From: SZUA-36 sp963801195
GTDB taxonomy: Bacteria > Pseudomonadota > Gammaproteobacteria > Xanthomonadales > SZUA-36
Length of the DNA stretch: 64,000 bases
Direction: 5' to 3'
Assembly (NCBI GenBank): GCA_963801195.1
Contig: CAWDDX010000007.1
Coordinates: 372,001 to 436,000 of the forward strand
Under the pieces are notes generated by a model. That model was given only the letters and a program-made list of their open reading frames with translations, was not told the origin of the DNA and made no database searches. Positions 32,894 to 42,516 of this stretch are shown here, piece by piece (within the stretch, counting starts at the first letter, position 1; each line of letters starts with the position of its first letter). The position numbers and the translations under genes were made by a program.

Positions 32894-34159
32894 TCAGACG
32901 GTCCGCACCTGGTTTGGTTTGATCAGCACCTTGTTGACGACATTGTCCCTGATGTCAACGATGGTCATGATGTGCGGACCGATCCTGATGCTGCACTTTC
33001 CGTCAGGGATCGCCTCCAGTTCTTCGATCAGCAAGCCGCCCAGTGTATGGGCTTCATCAAACGGCAAGTTCCAGTTGAGACGGCGGTTCAGGGTGCGCAG
33101 GCTGGTGGAACCATCAACCAGGTAACTGCCGTCATCCAGTTGACGCATGGTGCGTAAGCGCCCACGACCCTCCGAGGTAAATTCGCCGACGATTTCTTCC
33201 AGGATATCATCCAGGGTGACCAGACCCTGTATATCCCCGTACTCATCGACGACCAGCGCCATACGCCGCTCCTTTTCCTGGAACTCCAGTAGCTGCCGCG
33301 TTAACGGCGTGCCCTCGGGCACGAAGTACGGTCGGCGCATGGAATGCTGCAGGTCTTCAAAGCTGAGACTGCCCAGCGAGAGTTTTGCGATGATGGTACG
33401 GATGTGCAGCAGACCCACGACATTGTCAATGCTCTCCCGGTAAACCGGCAGGCGCGTGTATACCGTCTGCGTCAACTGATTAAGTATATCGGACCAATCA
33501 TCATCGAGGTCGATACCGATGATATCACCGCGCGGAACCATGACATCTTCGACAGAGGCCTGTTCGAGATCCAGGATATTTATCAGCATGCGTTGATGAT
33601 CATCCGAGATGTGTCCGCCTTCTGTGAACAGGGTCCTTAGCTCGTCCCGGTCCAGGCGTTCGAGTGCGACGACATCTGTTTTTACGCCAAACGGTTTCAG
33701 TAGTAAATTCGCAAATGAATTAACCAGCCAGACGACAGGGTTTAGCACCTTCAGTAGTCCAACCAGTATATAGGAAGCCGGAAAAGCAACTTTCTCCGGA
33801 TGAAGGGCAGCCAGTGTTTTTGGGGCGACCTCTGCAAAGATCAGCACAACGACGGTCATGACCAGGGTCGATATCCAGATGCCGTTGTCACCAAACTGGC
33901 GCATGGCGATCACGGTGGCGATGGAAGCCGCGAGAATATTGACCATGTTGTTGCCCAACAGGATCAGGCCGATCAGGCGGTCGGGCCTCGTCAGCAGTTT
34001 TTGTGCAAGACGTGCGCCACGGTGGCCACCGTTGGCCAGGTGTTTCAGGCGATAGCGATTGATGGCCATCAGTCCGGTTTCCGAACTCGAAAAAAAGCCG
34101 GAAAGTACGATCAGAATCAACAGTGCTGTATACAGACTGCCTAGCGGGATATCGTCCAA
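32894..34159 (-). CDS. corB: CNNM/CorB-type transporter with CBS pair (HlyC/CorC family)
   Basis: 421 residues. N-terminal CNNM (DUF21) membrane domain (LSGFFSSSETGLMAINRYRLKHLA...GNNMVNI...EVAPKTLAA), two CBS domains (about 215-325, MVPRGDIIGID and RMALVVDEYGDIQGLVTLDDILEEIVGE), and a C-terminal CorC_HlyC domain. E. coli YfjD is the counterpart; relatives carry out magnesium and cobalt efflux. Gene order ypjD-corB on one strand with ffh divergent is the conserved gammaproteobacterial arrangement. Confidence 0.93.
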   Translation of the reverse strand: MDDIPLGSLYTALLILIVLSGFFSSSETGLMAINRYRLKHLANGGHRGARLAQKLLTRPDRLIGLILLGNNMVNILAASIATVIAMRQFGDNGIWISTLVMTVVVLIFAEVAPKTLAALHPEKVAFPASYILVGLLKVLNPVVWLVNSFANLLLKPFGVKTDVVALERLDRDELRTLFTEGGHISDDHQRMLINILDLEQASVEDVMVPRGDIIGIDLDDDWSDILNQLTQTVYTRLPVYRESIDNVVGLLHIRTIIAKLSLGSLSFEDLQHSMRRPYFVPEGTPLTRQLLEFQEKERRMALVVDEYGDIQGLVTLDDILEEIVGEFTSEGRGRLRTMRQLDDGSYLVDGSTSLRTLNRRLNWNLPFDEAHTLGGLLIEELEAIPDGKCSIRIGPHIMTIVDIRDNVVNKVLIKPNQVRTV

Positions 34160-34298
34160 ATCAGTTTTAAATTCCTGTGTAAGCTAGTGAACTGCATTGC
34201 AATTTAATGACACATTCAGCCAGTGGAAAAGTGTTTGGTCGTAAGGCATGTCCCCGCCGCGGTCGCCATTCCACCTCAGCGGGGCTCACTATTTTTCT

Positions 34299-35117
34299 TC
34301 AGCCCTGGAGGTGCCAGCTGCGTTCGAGCAGAACTTCCAATACCAACTTGCTACCGAAATAGGATAGCAGTAACAGGGCAATTCCTGCGAGTGTCATGCG
34401 CACGGCAACCCGCCCGCGCCAGCCTCTCTTCCAGCGCCCCCACAATAACAGGGCAAAAATCAGCCAGGCAAAAATTGACAGAATGGTCTTGTGGCCCAGG
34501 TGTTGCCCAAACAGGTCATCGACATACACCAGACCCGTGGCCAGTGCGATAGTCAAAACGGCAAAGCCCACTTTTATCAGGAGGAACAAGAGACTTTCCA
34601 GGGTATCCAGGGCCGGCAGGGTTTGCACCAGTTTATTAAAACTGTGTCGCCGTAACAGGTGGTCTATCAGCGCGATGAAGACGGCGTAAACACCGGCCAC
34701 GCTGAGCACACCGAAAGCAATCACGGATGTAAAAATATGTGCCGTCAGGTGTGCCGTGGTATGGCTGATTTCAATGATCGGTGCACTCAGGGTCCCCTCG
34801 GCGATCAATATCAGTATTGAAATGGGCAAGGCCACCAGGCTGGCGTCGAACAGGCTGTGGCGCAAAGGGAACGTGGCGAGCGGGATGGCGACCGTTACCA
34901 AGGCGCACAAAGACAGGATATTCAACAGGCTGACATGCGGTGAGGTCGGGATCACCCAGTGGTGGCTTTCGGCCCAAATATGGAGAACCACACCGAGCAG
35001 CGTGACCGCGGCCGCCAGTCTGCGCTTGGTTCTGGACCGTTCCACTACAGCGATGTAAAGCAGGATCATGGCTACCAGGTAGCAGATCGCGGTTAATAAT
35101 AATATCTTGTCATGCAT
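34299..35117 (-). CDS. ypjD: CcsA-like inner membrane protein YpjD
   Basis: 272 residues with eight predicted membrane helices. The pattern HVSLLNILSLCALVTVAIPLATF and the central TTAHLTAHIFTSVIAFGVLSVAGVYAVFIALIDH with conserved His fit the cytochrome c assembly CcsA/ResC family, YpjD branch. Its exact role in heme handling is not established. Divergent from ffh, upstream of corB by 139 bases. Confidence 0.88.
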   Translation of the reverse strand: MHDKILLLTAICYLVAMILLYIAVVERSRTKRRLAAAVTLLGVVLHIWAESHHWVIPTSPHVSLLNILSLCALVTVAIPLATFPLRHSLFDASLVALPISILILIAEGTLSAPIIEISHTTAHLTAHIFTSVIAFGVLSVAGVYAVFIALIDHLLRRHSFNKLVQTLPALDTLESLLFLLIKVGFAVLTIALATGLVYVDDLFGQHLGHKTILSIFAWLIFALLLWGRWKRGWRGRVAVRMTLAGIALLLLSYFGSKLVLEVLLERSWHLQG

Positions 35118-35186
35118 GGCAATTTCTGTGCCGATTCTAAGTTTTCACCCGCTATAATAACCGACTGCTGAATCACGGAGTAAATA

Positions 35187-36554
35187 ATGTTTGATAACCT
35201 GACACAACGTTTAACCAAGACCATGCAAAAACTGCGTGGAAAGGGGCGTTTGACCGAAGACAGCATCAGGGAGACACTGCGCGAAGTACGGATCGCGTTA
35301 CTCGAAGCCGATGTGGCGTTACCGGTTGTGCAATCATTTATCAGCCAGGTCAGGGAACGCGCCCTTGGGCAAGAAGTCATCAGCAGCCTGCAGCCGGGAC
35401 AGGCTTTGGTCAAGATCGTCCATGACGAGCTGGTGCGTGTCATGGGTGAGGAAAACGAGGCCCTCGATCTCAAGGCGAGCGCCCCGGTCGTTGTCCTGCT
35501 GGCAGGATTACAGGGTTCGGGGAAAACCACCACCAGCGCGAAACTGGCAAAGCACCTAAAAGAACAGCTCAAAAAGAAAGTCATGGTGGTCAGCTGTGAC
35601 GTCTATCGACCTGCGGCTATCGACCAGTTGAAGACACTCGCCGACCAGGTGGGTGTCCTCTTCCACCCCTCGAGCGTGACCGACAACCCCGTCACGATCG
35701 CCACGCAGGCTTTGGATGCCGCGAGAAAACAGTTCGTTGACGTGCTGCTGGTCGATACAGCCGGGCGTCTGCACATAGACGCGGACATGATGGAAGAGAT
35801 CCGTCAGTTGCACACTGCCGTCAATCCGCACGAAACGCTGTTCGTGGTTGACAGCATGACCGGCCAGGACGCCGCCAACACGGCCCGGGCTTTTAACGAC
35901 GCCCTGGCGCTTACCGGCGTTATCCTGACCAAAACGGATGGTGACGCCCGTGGCGGAGCTGCGCTGTCGGTGAGGCAGATCACCGGCAAACCGATCAAGT
36001 TTGTCGGCACCGGCGAGAAAACCGAGGCGCTTCAGCCATTTCATCCCGAACGCATCGCGTCACGTATCCTCGGCATGGGTGACGTGCTGTCATTGGTCGA
36101 GGATGTTCAGCGTCACGTCGATCAGGAGAAAGCCGAAAAACTCGCGCGAAAGATCAAGAAAGGCAAGGGTTTTGACCTGGAAGATTTCCGCAGCCAGTTG
36201 GAGCAAATGCAAAGCATGGGTGGCCTGGGGAACCTGGTCGACAAGATGCCGGGTATGAGCGACTTGCCCGATCAGGTCAAAAATCGCGTCAACGATAAAC
36301 AGACCGTCAGCATGGTCGCGATCATCAATTCCATGACGCCACAGGAAAGGAGGTTTCCTGACGTGATCCGCGGGTCACGTAAGAAGAGAATTGCGACGGG
36401 TTCCGGCACCCAGATACAGGATGTGAACCGCATGCTCAAACAGTTTTCCCAGATGCAGCGGATGATGAAAAAATTTGGCAAGGGCGGCATGAAAGGCATG
36501 ATGCGCAAACTTTCCAGTCTCAAGGGCCAGGTGCCGCCGGGAAGGTTTTCCTGA
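35187..36554 (+). CDS. ffh: Signal recognition particle protein Ffh
   Basis: 455 residues: N domain (MFDNLTQRLTKTMQKLRGKGRL), G domain with GLQGSGKTTTSAKLA, DTAGRLHID and TKTDGDARGG, and the Met-rich M domain (MQRMMKKFGKGGMKGMMRKL) that binds 4.5S RNA and signal sequences. A TATAAT box at 35153 lies 34 bases before the start. Divergent from ypjD. Confidence 0.98.
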   Translation: MFDNLTQRLTKTMQKLRGKGRLTEDSIRETLREVRIALLEADVALPVVQSFISQVRERALGQEVISSLQPGQALVKIVHDELVRVMGEENEALDLKASAPVVVLLAGLQGSGKTTTSAKLAKHLKEQLKKKVMVVSCDVYRPAAIDQLKTLADQVGVLFHPSSVTDNPVTIATQALDAARKQFVDVLLVDTAGRLHIDADMMEEIRQLHTAVNPHETLFVVDSMTGQDAANTARAFNDALALTGVILTKTDGDARGGAALSVRQITGKPIKFVGTGEKTEALQPFHPERIASRILGMGDVLSLVEDVQRHVDQEKAEKLARKIKKGKGFDLEDFRSQLEQMQSMGGLGNLVDKMPGMSDLPDQVKNRVNDKQTVSMVAIINSMTPQERRFPDVIRGSRKKRIATGSGTQIQDVNRMLKQFSQMQRMMKKFGKGGMKGMMRKLSSLKGQVPPGRFS

Positions 36555-36569
36555 TCCCGGGACAGTTGA

Positions 36570-37988
36570 ATGGGCAGTTTTGACAGACGCAGCTTTTTGA
36601 AACAGGGCCTGGTCGTGGCCGGTGGCCTGGGTCTTGGGATAACTGCCTGGTCACATCTCGTGCATCATGGCAAACCGCCCGGTGCCCATCCCGTGTTCGG
36701 CCCGCTCGAGACGGCCAATGACCAGACAACGGGTTTGCCGTTATTGAAACTGCCACGGGGTTTCCGATACCACAGTTTTGCCTGGGCCGGTGAAATGCTT
36801 AATGATGGTTTTCCGTCCCCGGGGGCGTGTGACGGAATGGGCGTGGTCAGCGCTGAAGGCGGTGTCGTCACCCTGGTCCGCAATCACGAACTACGCGGCT
36901 CATCGGGACCCATCGGGAACCCGCAAAAGGCATGGGATATTACCGGTGGAGGAACCTGTACGCTAAGGTTTGATACCCGCACCGAACAGCTGGTGGATTC
37001 CCGGATCAGCCTCGCGGGTACGGTAAATAATTGCGCGGGCGGTGTCACGCCGTGGGGAACATGGCTATCCTGCGAAGAAGCCCCATTTACCCCTGAGCTG
37101 ATACATTTGGGCGGAGACCTGAGGCAAAAATTCTGGCACCTGAAGCACGCGCAAAAATCGCATGGCTATGTTTTCGAAGTTCACCCTGATGGTGAATCTG
37201 ATCCGCGTCCGATCACGGCAATGGGCCAGTTTTACCACGAGGCCGCGGCGGTCGATCCCGAAAGCGGTATCGTTTACATGACCGAAGACACCGCGCCCTA
37301 TGCCGGTTTTTACCGTTACTCGCCAGACGTGCCGGGTGAGCTGCAGGCTGGCGGAAAGCTGCAAATGCTGAAAGTGCTCGCTACCCGCGAGTTGACCTAC
37401 GAAGTGCCCCCGAACACGCCAATGGTGGTCGACTGGGTCGATATCGCTGAACCCGGGAACGGACATAGCAGCGGCACCCATGACGGTGCGGGCGTGGTGA
37501 CACAGGGGATTGCGAACGGAGGCACTCCATTTGTATCGCTCGAGGGTTGTGGTTATCACCAGGGTTCGGTTTACTTTACATCAAAGGCCGGCGGTCAGGC
37601 CCGTGCCGGGCAGATTTTCCGTTTTGATATCGCTCAAAGCTCGCTCGAAATGGTCTTTGAAGCAGACGAGCACGACAGGTTTACGGGCCCTGACAATATC
37701 ATTTTCAGTCCGCGAGGCAGCCTGATGATCTGTGAGGACCGTCTCGGCACCTTCACCCATGCCCAGTATATTGCCGGCTTGAACGAGCAGGATGGCCTGT
37801 TTGCATTTTGTCAGACCAATCCTCAAATCGATGGCAGCTATGCAGGCCATAACCTGGGAACCACGGCACTCGGCAGCGAGTGGGCGGGGGTCTGCTTTTC
37901 CGCAGACGGCCAATGGATGTTCGCCAACCTTTATAACCCTGGTATCACGTTTGCGATCACCGGCCCCTGGCAAGACGGGCCCGTTTGA
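36570..37988 (+). CDS. PhoX/DUF839 family protein with Tat signal
   Basis: 472 residues. Twin-arginine signal RRSFLKQGLVVAGGLGLGI near the start, so a folded cofactor protein is exported. The six-blade beta-propeller family DUF839 includes PhoX calcium/iron alkaline phosphatases: GFRYHSFAWAGE, DGMGVV, LVRNHELR, WGTWLSCEE, GRFYHEAAAVDPESG, and DGLWVFCEDRLGTFTHAQYI-like blocks are seen. The family includes both phosphatases and other propellers, so activity is not certain. It follows ffh by 15 bases on the same strand. Confidence 0.8.
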   Translation: MGSFDRRSFLKQGLVVAGGLGLGITAWSHLVHHGKPPGAHPVFGPLETANDQTTGLPLLKLPRGFRYHSFAWAGEMLNDGFPSPGACDGMGVVSAEGGVVTLVRNHELRGSSGPIGNPQKAWDITGGGTCTLRFDTRTEQLVDSRISLAGTVNNCAGGVTPWGTWLSCEEAPFTPELIHLGGDLRQKFWHLKHAQKSHGYVFEVHPDGESDPRPITAMGQFYHEAAAVDPESGIVYMTEDTAPYAGFYRYSPDVPGELQAGGKLQMLKVLATRELTYEVPPNTPMVVDWVDIAEPGNGHSSGTHDGAGVVTQGIANGGTPFVSLEGCGYHQGSVYFTSKAGGQARAGQIFRFDIAQSSLEMVFEADEHDRFTGPDNIIFSPRGSLMICEDRLGTFTHAQYIAGLNEQDGLFAFCQTNPQIDGSYAGHNLGTTALGSEWAGVCFSADGQWMFANLYNPGITFAITGPWQDGPV

Positions 37989-38183
37989 AAAAAAAGCACA
38001 AGCTATTGTTTTCTTTTGTTACAAACAGAGTTAAAATGCTCTGTTTCGTGGAGCCGGGAAGCGGGCGTGTGTCCGTGCGACCGGTATTAGTCCTGGTTTT
38101 ATCTGTGTGGCTGCTGGTTAACAGTGAATGGGTCGCCAGGGAAATCTGGCCAATTATTTGGTTTTAGCAAAAGGTTATTGGGA

Positions 38184-38438
38184 ATGGTAAAGATTCGATT
38201 GGCGCGCGGTGGCGCTAAAAAGCGGCCCTTCTATCACATCGTGGTAGCGGATGCGCGCAACAAGCGTGATGGACGTCGTATTGAAAGAATAGGTTTTTTT
38301 AACCCACTGGCCCGTGGTCAGGAAGAACGTCTGCGGCTGGATCTGGAACGTGTTGATTACTGGACCGGAGTCGGTGCACAGATTAGCGAACGTGTACAAA
38401 ATCTGGTTTCGCAGGCCCGGAGCAGTGCCGCTGCCTGA
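38184..38438 (+). CDS. rpsP: 30S ribosomal protein S16
   Basis: 84 residues from the ATG at 38184 with AAGG upstream; the open frame begins earlier but without family sequence. MVKIRLARGGAKKRPFYHIVVADARNKRDGRRIERIGFFNPLARGQEERLRLDLERVDYWTGVGAQISERV is the S16 core. It leads the rpsP-rimM-trmD-rplS operon. The 195-base stretch before it holds an AACAGAG...CTCTGTT inverted repeat (38026-38047). Confidence 0.98.
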   Translation: MVKIRLARGGAKKRPFYHIVVADARNKRDGRRIERIGFFNPLARGQEERLRLDLERVDYWTGVGAQISERVQNLVSQARSSAAA

Positions 38439-38468
38439 TTGGCTGGCGGCTGATGTCGTCGGACTTGC

Positions 38469-38972
38469 GTGAAAAGCGCGCATATTAATGTAGCACTTGG
38501 TTACGTTTCCGCGGTTCACGGCATCAGGGGTTGGGTCAAAATCCACTCCTGGACCCGACCGATGGAAGCGATACTTCAATACCAGCCATGGTTGCTGGGA
38601 GAAGAGAAAAAGCCTGTCAGGATATTGGATGGGCGTCTGCAGGGTAAAGGACTGGCCGTATTGTTGCCGGGGTTTGATGACCGTGAACAGGCCGCCGCCC
38701 TGGTAGGATTGCAAATATTTGTCAGGCGTGATCAGTTGCCGGCAACTGCAAAAGATGAGTACTACTGGTCTGATCTTGAAGGGCTGGAAGTAAAAACCAC
38801 CGGAGGCGTTGTGTTGGGCCGGGTGGTAAGACTGATGGAAACCGGGGCAAATGATGTGCTGGTGGTCCGCGGAAACCGGGAACACCTTGTACCGTTTGTC
38901 CAGGGGCAATACGTAACCCGTGTTGACCTTGAAGGTGGTGAGATAGAAGTCGACTGGGACCCTGAGTTTTAG
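38469..38972 (+). CDS. rimM: Ribosome maturation factor RimM
   Basis: 167 residues, GTG start. N-terminal RimM domain (LGYVSAVHGIRGWVKIHSW) and PRC-barrel (YYWSDLEGLEVKTTGGVVLGRVVRLMETGANDVLVV...). It assists assembly of the 30S head and contacts S19. Second gene of the rpsP operon. Confidence 0.97.
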   Translation: MKSAHINVALGYVSAVHGIRGWVKIHSWTRPMEAILQYQPWLLGEEKKPVRILDGRLQGKGLAVLLPGFDDREQAAALVGLQIFVRRDQLPATAKDEYYWSDLEGLEVKTTGGVVLGRVVRLMETGANDVLVVRGNREHLVPFVQGQYVTRVDLEGGEIEVDWDPEF

Positions 38973-38982
38973 GTGGAAAACG

Positions 38983-39738
38983 GTGAGTGTCATGCGTATT
39001 GACGTGATCACATTGTTTCCCGAGTCGCTGGAAGGATTGGCTGGGCTGGGCGTCATTGGCCGGGCAATCAGGGAAGACCGCGTGGTTTTGAAAACCTGGA
39101 ATCCCCGGGATTTCGCAACCGACAGGCACAGGACAGTGGATGACCGCCCTTATGGAGGTGGTCCCGGTATGGTGATGGCCGTTGAACCTTTGGCTTCGAC
39201 CATCGCAGCGGCGAAAAAGAAACACGCCAGCGGGACCCGGGTCAGCCTGTTGAGCCCACAGGGCCGCAAGCTGGACCAGGCGGGTGTAGATGAGTTGGCC
39301 GGCAGACAGGGATTGATCCTGGTTTGCGGGCGTTATGAAGGCATCGATGAAAGACTCATTGAGTCCGAGGTCGATGAACAGTGGTCGATTGGTGATTATG
39401 TCATCAGTGGCGGGGAACTGGCTGCTGCTGTTGTGATCGACGCGGTGGCCCGGCTGATACCGGGTGTGCTGGGTCACGAACAATCGGCGGTTGAAGATTC
39501 GTTTGTGGATGGTCTGCTGGATCATCCGCATTACACCCGGCCTGATGTGGCGGGTGGTAAGGCAGTACCGGAAGTGCTGTTGTCAGGCGACCACGAAGCG
39601 ATCCGTCGCTGGCGCAGGAAGCAGGCGCTGGGCAGAACCTGGCAATTGCGACCGGACCTGCTGGAAGGCAGGCAATTGGATCGAGAGGCGGAATTACTGT
39701 TAAAGGAATTTCGCCATGAATTGGGAATTGATTGTTAA
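38983..39738 (+). CDS. trmD: tRNA (guanine-N1)-methyltransferase
   Basis: 251 residues from GTG 38983 (248 from ATG 38992). Methylates G37 of tRNAs to prevent frameshifting. SPOUT trefoil-knot motifs: DDRPYGGGPGMVM, LVCGRYEGIDERLIE and SIGDYVISGGELAAAVVIDAVARLIPGVLG. Confidence 0.97.
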   Translation: MSVMRIDVITLFPESLEGLAGLGVIGRAIREDRVVLKTWNPRDFATDRHRTVDDRPYGGGPGMVMAVEPLASTIAAAKKKHASGTRVSLLSPQGRKLDQAGVDELAGRQGLILVCGRYEGIDERLIESEVDEQWSIGDYVISGGELAAAVVIDAVARLIPGVLGHEQSAVEDSFVDGLLDHPHYTRPDVAGGKAVPEVLLSGDHEAIRRWRRKQALGRTWQLRPDLLEGRQLDREAELLLKEFRHELGIDC

Positions 39739-39772
39739 AGGCCGAGAGCGGCCACATTGGAAGGACAGAACG

Positions 39773-40117
39773 ATGAATATCATTGAGCAAATCAACGCAG
39801 AGCAAGTGACCCGTGAGTTACCGAAATTCAGTCCCGGTGATACCGTCGTCGTCAGCGTTAAAGTAAAAGAAGGTGACCGTGAACGCTTACAGGCCTTTGA
39901 GGGGATTGTCATCGCGATTAAAAACCGTGGGCTCAATTCTGCTTTTACTGTGCGGAAAATATCCCACGGCACGGGCGTTGAGCGCGTTTTCCAGACCAAC
40001 AGCCCGCTGATTGACTCGGTTACGGTCAAACGTCGTGGTGCCGTTCGGCGTGCCAAGTTGTACTACCTGCGAGATCTTGAAGGCAAGGCATCCCGCATCA
40101 AGGAAAAACTCGGCTGA
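39773..40117 (+). CDS. rplS: 50S ribosomal protein L19
   Basis: 114 residues from the ATG at 39773 with AAGGA upstream. FSPGDTVVVSVKVKEGDRERLQAFEGIVIAIKNRGLNSAFTVRKISHGTGVERVFQ is the L19 core. Last gene of the operon, followed by an intrinsic terminator. Confidence 0.98.
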   Translation: MNIIEQINAEQVTRELPKFSPGDTVVVSVKVKEGDRERLQAFEGIVIAIKNRGLNSAFTVRKISHGTGVERVFQTNSPLIDSVTVKRRGAVRRAKLYYLRDLEGKASRIKEKLG

Positions 40118-40138
40118 TCAACCGACATTTATTATTAA

Positions 40139-40164
40139 AAAGCCCGCATTGCGGGCTTTTTTTT
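40139..40164 (+). terminator. Terminator of the rpsP-rplS operon
   Basis: AAAGCCCGC-ATT-GCGGGCTTT followed by eight T; placed 20 bases after the rplS stop. Confidence 0.9.
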
Positions 40165-40247
40165 GTTCGGCAGAATTGCCGTCAATCCTTGAAAGTCGGC
40201 CAACAGGCCTCATTTTGGCTGTAGCCTTAATTTTACCGGAAGCAACT

Positions 40248-42203
40248 ATGACTGAAACTACCAAATCTACCAAACCCAGCAAGCCCAAGAACCCGAAGGC
40301 CAAGGTCAACAAGACTGAAAAACATGAGTTTCAGGCCGAGGTACGCGAAGTCCTGAACCTGATGATCCACTCGCTGTATTCCAATCGTGAAATCTTTTTG
40401 CGGGAACTGATTTCAAACGCGTCCGACGCGTGCGATAAATTGCGGTTCAAGGCCTTGCAGAACGCCGATTTGCTGGGCGGCGACAGTGAATTGAAAATCG
40501 AAATCGAAATCGATGAAAAAGCCCGACTCGTAACCGTACGTGACAACGGTATTGGCATGTCGAAACAGGATGTTATCGAAAATATTGGCACCATCGCCCG
40601 TTCCGGAACCAGGAAGTTTCTTGAAAATGTTGCCGAGAACAAGGAATTCAATGCCAACATGATCGGCCAGTTTGGCGTCGGGTTTTACTCGTCTTTCATC
40701 GTTGCGGACAAGGTGACTCTGCTGACACGGGCTGCCGGTAGCGATGCAGCGACAGGCGTACGCTGGGAGTCGGACGGGACGGGTGAATATTCAATCTCAC
40801 AGGTCGACCTGCCCAAACAGGGCACCGAGGTCACACTGCACCTGCGTGAAGATGCCGCGGAATTCCAGTCCTCGTGGAAAGTCCGTTCGCTGATCAGCAA
40901 GTACTCTGACCATATCGGTTTTCCGATTTACATGAAGACACCACCGCTGCCGGAAGACGATAAGGCAGAAAAAGAGGAAGCACAACCTCAATGGGAAGCC
41001 GTCAACCAGTCCTCGGCCCTGTGGACATTGCAGAAGTCGGAGATCAGCAGCGAGGACTACCAGGCGTTCTACAAACACGTCAGCCACGACTTTGAAGATG
41101 CACTGAGCTGGACCCACAACCAGGTTGAAGGCAGCCAGAATTACACATCATTGCTGTATGTGCCATCCAAGGCACCCATGGATATGATGATGCAACGGGA
41201 TGAACGCCGCGGCTTGCGTCTTTACGTCAAACGCGTGTTTATCATGGATGCCGCGGAACAGTTGTTGCCGCACTACCTGCGCTTTATTCGTGGTGTGGTG
41301 GATTCCGACGACCTGCCGCTGAACGTTTCCCGCGAACTGTTGCAGGAGAACAAGATGGTCGAGAAAATCCGCTCGGCAGTGGTCCGCCGAAGCCTCGATC
41401 TGCTGCAACGGATGGCGGACAAGGAAGCGGAGAAATACAACACCTTCTGGGATGAGTTTGGAAACGTCGTCAAAGAGGGCCTGGCGGAAGACATGGCGCA
41501 GCGTGAGAAGATTGCCAAGTTGCTGAGGTTTTCATCAACGGCCGAAACTTCACGGGAACAGCGTGTCAGCCTGGAAGATTACGTTTCGCGCATGAAAGAA
41601 GACCAGGATGTGATCTGGTACGTGACGGCCGAAAACCGCAAGGCTGCAGAAAACTCCCCGCATCTTGAAATTTTTCGCAAGAAAGGTATTGAAGTACTGT
41701 TGATGTCTGATCGTATCGACGAATGGGTCATGGGATACTTCCACGAGTTCGATGGCAAGAAACTGCGTTCCATCGCCAAGGGCGACGTCGATCTCGGTAC
41801 TGATGCCGACACGAAAGAAGACACGGCGCAGCAGGACGCGCAAACGGAACCCTTGTTAAAGCGCTTGTCTGAAGCACTCAAAGATGAGGTCGGGGAAGTG
41901 CGCGCCAGCCGGCGTCTGACCGAATCCGCATCCTGCCTGGTGCTGAGTGAGCAGGACCTCGCATTGCATATGCGCCGTATGCTGGAACAGGCCGGCCAGA
42001 CCCTGCCGGACAGCAAACCGATGCTGGAGGTAAACCTGGAACACCCGCTGCTCAAACGCGCCGAAGCGACTGCTGCTGACGAAGAGTTCAAGGAGTGGGC
42101 GACCCTGTTGTATGAGCAGGCTGTGCTGGCGGAAGGCGGGCAACTGGAAGACCCTGCCAGTTTCGTGCAACGTATGAACCGGCTATTATTCAAAGCAGGT
42201 TGA
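40248..42203 (+). CDS. htpG: Chaperone protein HtpG (Hsp90)
   Basis: 651 residues from ATG 40248, preceded by GGAAG. GHKL ATPase domain (LISNASDACDKLRF, DNGIGM, GQFGVGFYSSFIV), middle and C-terminal dimerisation domains, as in Hsp90. Compared with E. coli HtpG it has a basic N-terminal extension of about 18 residues (TTKSTKPSKPKNPKAKVNKTEK). An earlier in-frame start within rplS is unlikely. Confidence 0.97.
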   Translation: MTETTKSTKPSKPKNPKAKVNKTEKHEFQAEVREVLNLMIHSLYSNREIFLRELISNASDACDKLRFKALQNADLLGGDSELKIEIEIDEKARLVTVRDNGIGMSKQDVIENIGTIARSGTRKFLENVAENKEFNANMIGQFGVGFYSSFIVADKVTLLTRAAGSDAATGVRWESDGTGEYSISQVDLPKQGTEVTLHLREDAAEFQSSWKVRSLISKYSDHIGFPIYMKTPPLPEDDKAEKEEAQPQWEAVNQSSALWTLQKSEISSEDYQAFYKHVSHDFEDALSWTHNQVEGSQNYTSLLYVPSKAPMDMMMQRDERRGLRLYVKRVFIMDAAEQLLPHYLRFIRGVVDSDDLPLNVSRELLQENKMVEKIRSAVVRRSLDLLQRMADKEAEKYNTFWDEFGNVVKEGLAEDMAQREKIAKLLRFSSTAETSREQRVSLEDYVSRMKEDQDVIWYVTAENRKAAENSPHLEIFRKKGIEVLLMSDRIDEWVMGYFHEFDGKKLRSIAKGDVDLGTDADTKEDTAQQDAQTEPLLKRLSEALKDEVGEVRASRRLTESASCLVLSEQDLALHMRRMLEQAGQTLPDSKPMLEVNLEHPLLKRAEATAADEEFKEWATLLYEQAVLAEGGQLEDPASFVQRMNRLLFKAG

Positions 42204-42214
42204 TCAGCGGGCAC

Positions 42215-42470
42215 CGTCATCCCAGCACACGTCATCCCGGCGCAGGTGAAAAACGTCATCCCGGCGCAGGTGACAAACGTCATCCCGGCGCAGGCCGGGA
42301 CCTCCAAATGACGAGCAGAGCGCTTATTAAGAGCTTTTTTAAGATCACGGAAATCGTTGGGAGGTCCCGGACATTTGCTGCACAAATTCCGGGATGACGG
42401 TGCTTGTTGTTGGGGAGGTCCTGGGTTTGGGAGGTCCCGGCCTGCGCGGGATGATGGTGCTTTGCATAAC
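42215..42470. repeat. CGTCATCCCGGCGCAGG repeats between htpG and hslR
   Basis: Three 24-bp units start at 42230, 42254 and 42278, followed by a palindromic block with GCCGGGA and, further on, GGGAGGTCC repeated. The gene-free stretch 42204-42516 is occupied by these repeats. The same CACCGTCATCCCGG core is also found at 43049 and 59322. Confidence 0.7.
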
Positions 42471-42516
42471 TAAAAGCCCGATTTCATCATCTGCAAACTC
42501 AGGTTAGACTCATTAA

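Noticed and set aside
37985..38167. 60-residue ORF before rpsP
   Set aside because: No family likeness and no Shine-Dalgarno; it fits the rpsP leader with an inverted repeat.
38175..39056. Minus-strand 293-residue ORF
   Set aside because: Antisense of rpsP, rimM and trmD, all recognisable proteins.
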